This document shows, piece after piece, positions 61,663 to 64,000 of a DNA stretch of 64,000 nt. Source of the DNA: Cohnella phaseoli (GTDB lineage: Bacteria > Bacillota > Bacilli > Paenibacillales > Paenibacillaceae); the NCBI RefSeq assembly GCF_003386235.1, contig NZ_QRDZ01000001.1:248001-312000 (forward strand). Direction: 5' to 3'. Each line of letters begins with the position of its first letter. Position 1 is the stretch's first letter. The notes beneath the pieces were generated by a model that worked only from the letters and a program-made list of their open reading frames with translations, was not told the DNA's origin and searched no databases. The position numbers were made by a program, and so were the translations under genes.

Positions 61663-63069
61663 GTGTCGAGATTTTTTAGAAAAACGATGACATGGGGTTC
61701 TGTACTGCTGATGCTTACCCTTGTTCTGTCCGCATGCGGAGGAAACAAGGACAAAGGAAACGACGCCTCGCCGTCGGCAAGCCCGAAATCGTCCGAAAGC
61801 GCGAAGCCGTCTGAAAGCGCTTCAGGGTCGGAGAGCGCAAGTCCCGAAGGCGTCAAGCTGACCGGAGATTTCGAAATTCAGTATTTTGTCGGCGGATACG
61901 GCGACGCTTGGTGGAAGGAAGTAATCGGAGAATTCCAGCAGCTTCATCCGGACTTGAAAATCAAAGAGTCTGCCGGTCCGAAAATCAACGATCAGATGAA
62001 GCCGCGCTGGATTCAAGGCAGCCCCCCGGATTTCGTCTACATCGACGGCGCAGGCTCCAACACGAGACAGATGGTGACGGACGACCAGTTGCTGGACATT
62101 ACAGACTGGTTCAAAACGGCGCAAAACACCGACGGCAAGCTGCTCAGCGACATGCTGATCGCCCAGCCGGAGGAGTATCAGGCGGGCAAGGTTCATGCGG
62201 TTCCGCTCGTATTCGGCTCCTGGGGCACGTTCTACGACAAGGCGCTGTTTAAGGAAAAAGGCTGGGAAGCGCCGAAGGACTTCGAAAGCTTCCTGGCGCT
62301 CGGAGACAAGATCAAAGCGGATGGCCAGATGAGCGTCTACATCCATACCGGCGTCTATCCGTACTACATCAACGGCGGCCTGCTGGATCCGGCGATCGTC
62401 GCAATGAACGGCTACGATACCTCCATTGTGAAGAAGATCAACGCTCTCGAAGCGGGGGTATGGAGCAGCGAGCCGGTCAAGAAGGCGCTCGACAAAATCG
62501 TGCAAATGCGCGACAAAGGCTTCTTCGACCAAGGGTCGCCGGCGCTTAACCATACCGACTCCCAATCGCAATGGCTGCAGCACAAAGCGGCGTTCATTCC
62601 GAACGGTCTGTGGGTAGAGAGCGAAATGGCCAACGATACGCCGGCCGGTTTCGAATTCGGCTTTCTGCCTTCGATTACGCAGGACAATGGCGGCAAATAT
62701 GTTGCCAACCCTTACGTCGCTACGGTGGCGATCGCGAAGAAAGCGAAAAATCCGGATGCGGCTAAAGCGTTCCTGCAGTTCCTCTACACGGAAGCTCACG
62801 GCAAGTCGTGGGCGGAGCTGTCCAAGGCGCCTTCGAACATCAAGGCGGACTTGGAAGCGACAAACGCGCCTGCGCTGACGAAGGAAGCTTCGAGATTCTA
62901 TAACTCGGACAGCACGGTCGTTTCTCCGGAGGTCGTCATTCCGGAAGAGTTGGTCACCGAGCGCAACAATGCGACGCTGGCGCTGACGAAGGGCGACATT
63001 ACGCCGGACGAGTGGGTTGACCGCATGGAGAAAGCGACGGAGAAAATCCGCGCGAAGGAAAATAAATAG
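61663..63069 (+). CDS. Extracellular sugar-binding lipoprotein, family 1
   Basis: 468 residues from the GTG at 61663, seven bases after AAGGAGG; the longer frame from 61603 lies upstream of that site. Signal and lipobox VLSACGG, a Ser/Pro-rich linker (SPSASPKSSESAKPSES), then a MalE-like core (FVGGYGDAWWKEVIGEF, PPDFVYIDGAGSN, AVPLVFGSWGTFYDKALF, FIPNGLWVESEM). A conventional importer receptor, with a permease gene 72 bases downstream and a two-part hairpin between. It is probably controlled by the regulator and kinase at 55.9-59.3 kb. Confidence 0.9.
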   Translation: MSRFFRKTMTWGSVLLMLTLVLSACGGNKDKGNDASPSASPKSSESAKPSESASGSESASPEGVKLTGDFEIQYFVGGYGDAWWKEVIGEFQQLHPDLKIKESAGPKINDQMKPRWIQGSPPDFVYIDGAGSNTRQMVTDDQLLDITDWFKTAQNTDGKLLSDMLIAQPEEYQAGKVHAVPLVFGSWGTFYDKALFKEKGWEAPKDFESFLALGDKIKADGQMSVYIHTGVYPYYINGGLLDPAIVAMNGYDTSIVKKINALEAGVWSSEPVKKALDKIVQMRDKGFFDQGSPALNHTDSQSQWLQHKAAFIPNGLWVESEMANDTPAGFEFGFLPSITQDNGGKYVANPYVATVAIAKKAKNPDAAKAFLQFLYTEAHGKSWAELSKAPSNIKADLEATNAPALTKEASRFYNSDSTVVSPEVVIPEELVTERNNATLALTKGDITPDEWVDRMEKATEKIRAKENK

Positions 63070-63082
63070 GCTGCCGATGAAC

Positions 63083-63118
63083 GGAGCGGCGGACGGGAGA
63101 GGCTCCCGGCCCCGCTTC
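63083..63118 (+). terminator. Intercistronic hairpin between binding protein and permease
   Basis: Inner stem CGGGAG/CTCCCG with loop AGG, outer stem GGAGCGG with CCGCTTC (one wobble). No T-run, so it is more likely an mRNA 3'-end stabiliser or partial terminator than a full stop. Confidence 0.55.
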
Positions 63119-63141
63119 TCGGGCAACCAACGGAGGTCTCT

Positions 63142-64000
63142 ATGAACAACGCCAAACGTACCGGCTCCGCGAAGATGAAGCGCAACGCGTTCATTCTTAC
63201 ATTTATTTTACCGACGTTGCTGCTCTATCTCGTCTTCGGCATCTATCCGCTCCTTAAAGGCATCTACCTTAGTCTGTTCGACTGGTCCGGCGGATCCGAG
63301 ACGTACAATTTTATCGGGCTGGACAACTTTAAGGAGATGATGAACGACGACGTCATTCCGAAGACGATCCGTAACGACTACATTCTTGTGTTCGGCAAAA
63401 TTATCGGCTTTATGCTCATTTCCGTCTTTTTCGCGGTGGCGCTCACTCGCTTCAACATCAAAGGCTCGGGCTTCTACCGGACAATTTTCTTCATTCCCAA
63501 CGTATTGTCGGTCGTTGTCGTCGGGGTGTTGTGGCGCTATGTGTACAACCCGAACGTCGGCTTTCTGAATTCAGCGATTACCGCGATTACGGGGAAAACG
63601 TACGATTTCGCCTGGCTCGGCGACAAATGGTCGATTTTCGCCTTGCTGCCGCCTTCGATCTGGGCCGGTGTCGGCTTTACGATTATTCTCATTATCGCCG
63701 GCATTCTCGCAATTCCGTCCTCGCTGTACGAGGCGGCCGAGATAGACGGAGCATCCCAATGGCGACAATTCCGACTCATTACGCTGCCGCTGTCGTGGGA
63801 GCAGATCAAGACTTCGGTGCTTTGGATCGTCATGACGACGTTGAGCGGCTCGTTCGTCATCGTCTCGATTATGACGTACGAGGGCGGAGTCGACAACGCT
63901 ACGCAGGTCATGGGCTCCTATCTGTACATGAACGCGTTCAAGTTCGGCAAGTTCAGCTACGGCTCGGCGATCGGCGTCCTGATTCTCATTCTGTCGTTTA
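63142..64000 (+). CDS. ABC sugar permease, MalF/UgpA-like, 3' end cut off
   Basis: The frame starts at the ATG at 63142 (CGGAGG eight bases upstream) and is open to the window edge, giving 286 residues. Helix 1 AFILTFILPTLLLYLVFGIY, then SLFDWSGGSE and FIGLDNFKEMM typical of MalF/UgpA-type permeases, and the EAA loop EAAEIDGASQWRQFRLITLPLS. It works with the lipoprotein at 61663. It belongs to a different permease subgroup from the two LplB-like proteins in the window. The C-terminus, and presumably a second permease gene, lie outside. Confidence 0.9.
   Translation, partial: MNNAKRTGSAKMKRNAFILTFILPTLLLYLVFGIYPLLKGIYLSLFDWSGGSETYNFIGLDNFKEMMNDDVIPKTIRNDYILVFGKIIGFMLISVFFAVALTRFNIKGSGFYRTIFFIPNVLSVVVVGVLWRYVYNPNVGFLNSAITAITGKTYDFAWLGDKWSIFALLPPSIWAGVGFTIILIIAGILAIPSSLYEAAEIDGASQWRQFRLITLPLSWEQIKTSVLWIVMTTLSGSFVIVSIMTYEGGVDNATQVMGSYLYMNAFKFGKFSYGSAIGVLILILSF

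Noticed and set aside
61812..61825. Catabolite-repression (cre)-like TGAAAGCGCTTCAG
   Set aside because: It lies inside the Ser/Glu-rich linker codons of the lipoprotein gene. Similar AAGCGCTT words near 51748 and 34190 are also coding, so these are probably codon-driven.
61822..63126. 434-codon antisense frame over the lipoprotein gene
   Set aside because: Arg-rich shadow of a convincing MalE-like gene.

Overview
The window looks like chromosome from a Gram-positive spore-former of the Paenibacillaceae (Paenibacillus/Cohnella type). The evidence is SLH-domain surface proteins, AGGAGG-type ribosome binding sites with some GTG and TTG starts, LplA/LplB/LplC-like sugar ABC transporters each paired with YesM/YesN-type two-component systems, and copper-amine-oxidase-N domain secreted proteins. 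This is inferred from gene content only; there is no rRNA or other taxonomic marker. I saw no tRNA, rRNA, CRISPR array, transposase or prophage gene.

Layout. 0-7 kb: the end of an SLH protein, two MarR regulators each next to a probable target (a membrane alpha/beta hydrolase and an MFS drug exporter), and two divergent GntR regulators. 7-11 kb: a four-gene sugar-acid operon (enolase-superfamily dehydratase, zinc dehydrogenase, FAH-type hydrolase, SDR) that fits a non-phosphorylating diketo-acid route. 11-14 kb: an AT-richer DUF262 (GmrSD-like) gene and an SGNH esterase, bracketed by two related terminators. 14-22.5 kb: a CynX-type MFS, an AraC regulator with a divergent Gfo/Idh oxidoreductase, a secreted RCC1-like/Big/CAO-N protein, a DfrG-like dihydrofolate reductase and a GH51 arabinofuranosidase. 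22.5-39.5 kb: a YesM/YesN pair divergent from a binding protein plus two permeases, then a GH42-like unknown, a neutral-ceramidase-like protein, a GNAT remnant and a 1790-residue SLH surface enzyme with DUF4838 and three carbohydrate-binding-like modules. 39.5-45.3 kb: GntR, dgoD, Gfo/Idh, AraC, a YjmF-like SDR and DUF488. 45.6-48 kb: a zinc-ribbon membrane protein and an HtrA-like protease. 48-55.4 kb: a second, paralogous YesM/YesN/binding-protein/permease set. 55.9-64 kb: a third set in which regulator and kinase are followed by two non-lipidated membrane-anchored binding proteins, then a lipoprotein binding protein and a permease cut by the window edge.

Most of the window is a polysaccharide and sugar-acid utilisation region: extracellular enzymes release oligosaccharides, three ABC importers take them up under local two-component control, and intracellular dehydratases and dehydrogenases oxidise the sugars. 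No ABC ATPase gene is present, so a shared MsmX-type ATPase elsewhere probably energises all three importers.

Beyond genes, the main signals are a dispersed family of palindromic repeats (seven sites; the complete copies end in GGGGCTGTC-type inverted repeats), a second MITE-like element whose terminal repeat supplies a kinase stop codon, stem-loops at every binding-protein/permease junction, a promoter block shared by two of the transporter operons, and several clear operator palindromes.
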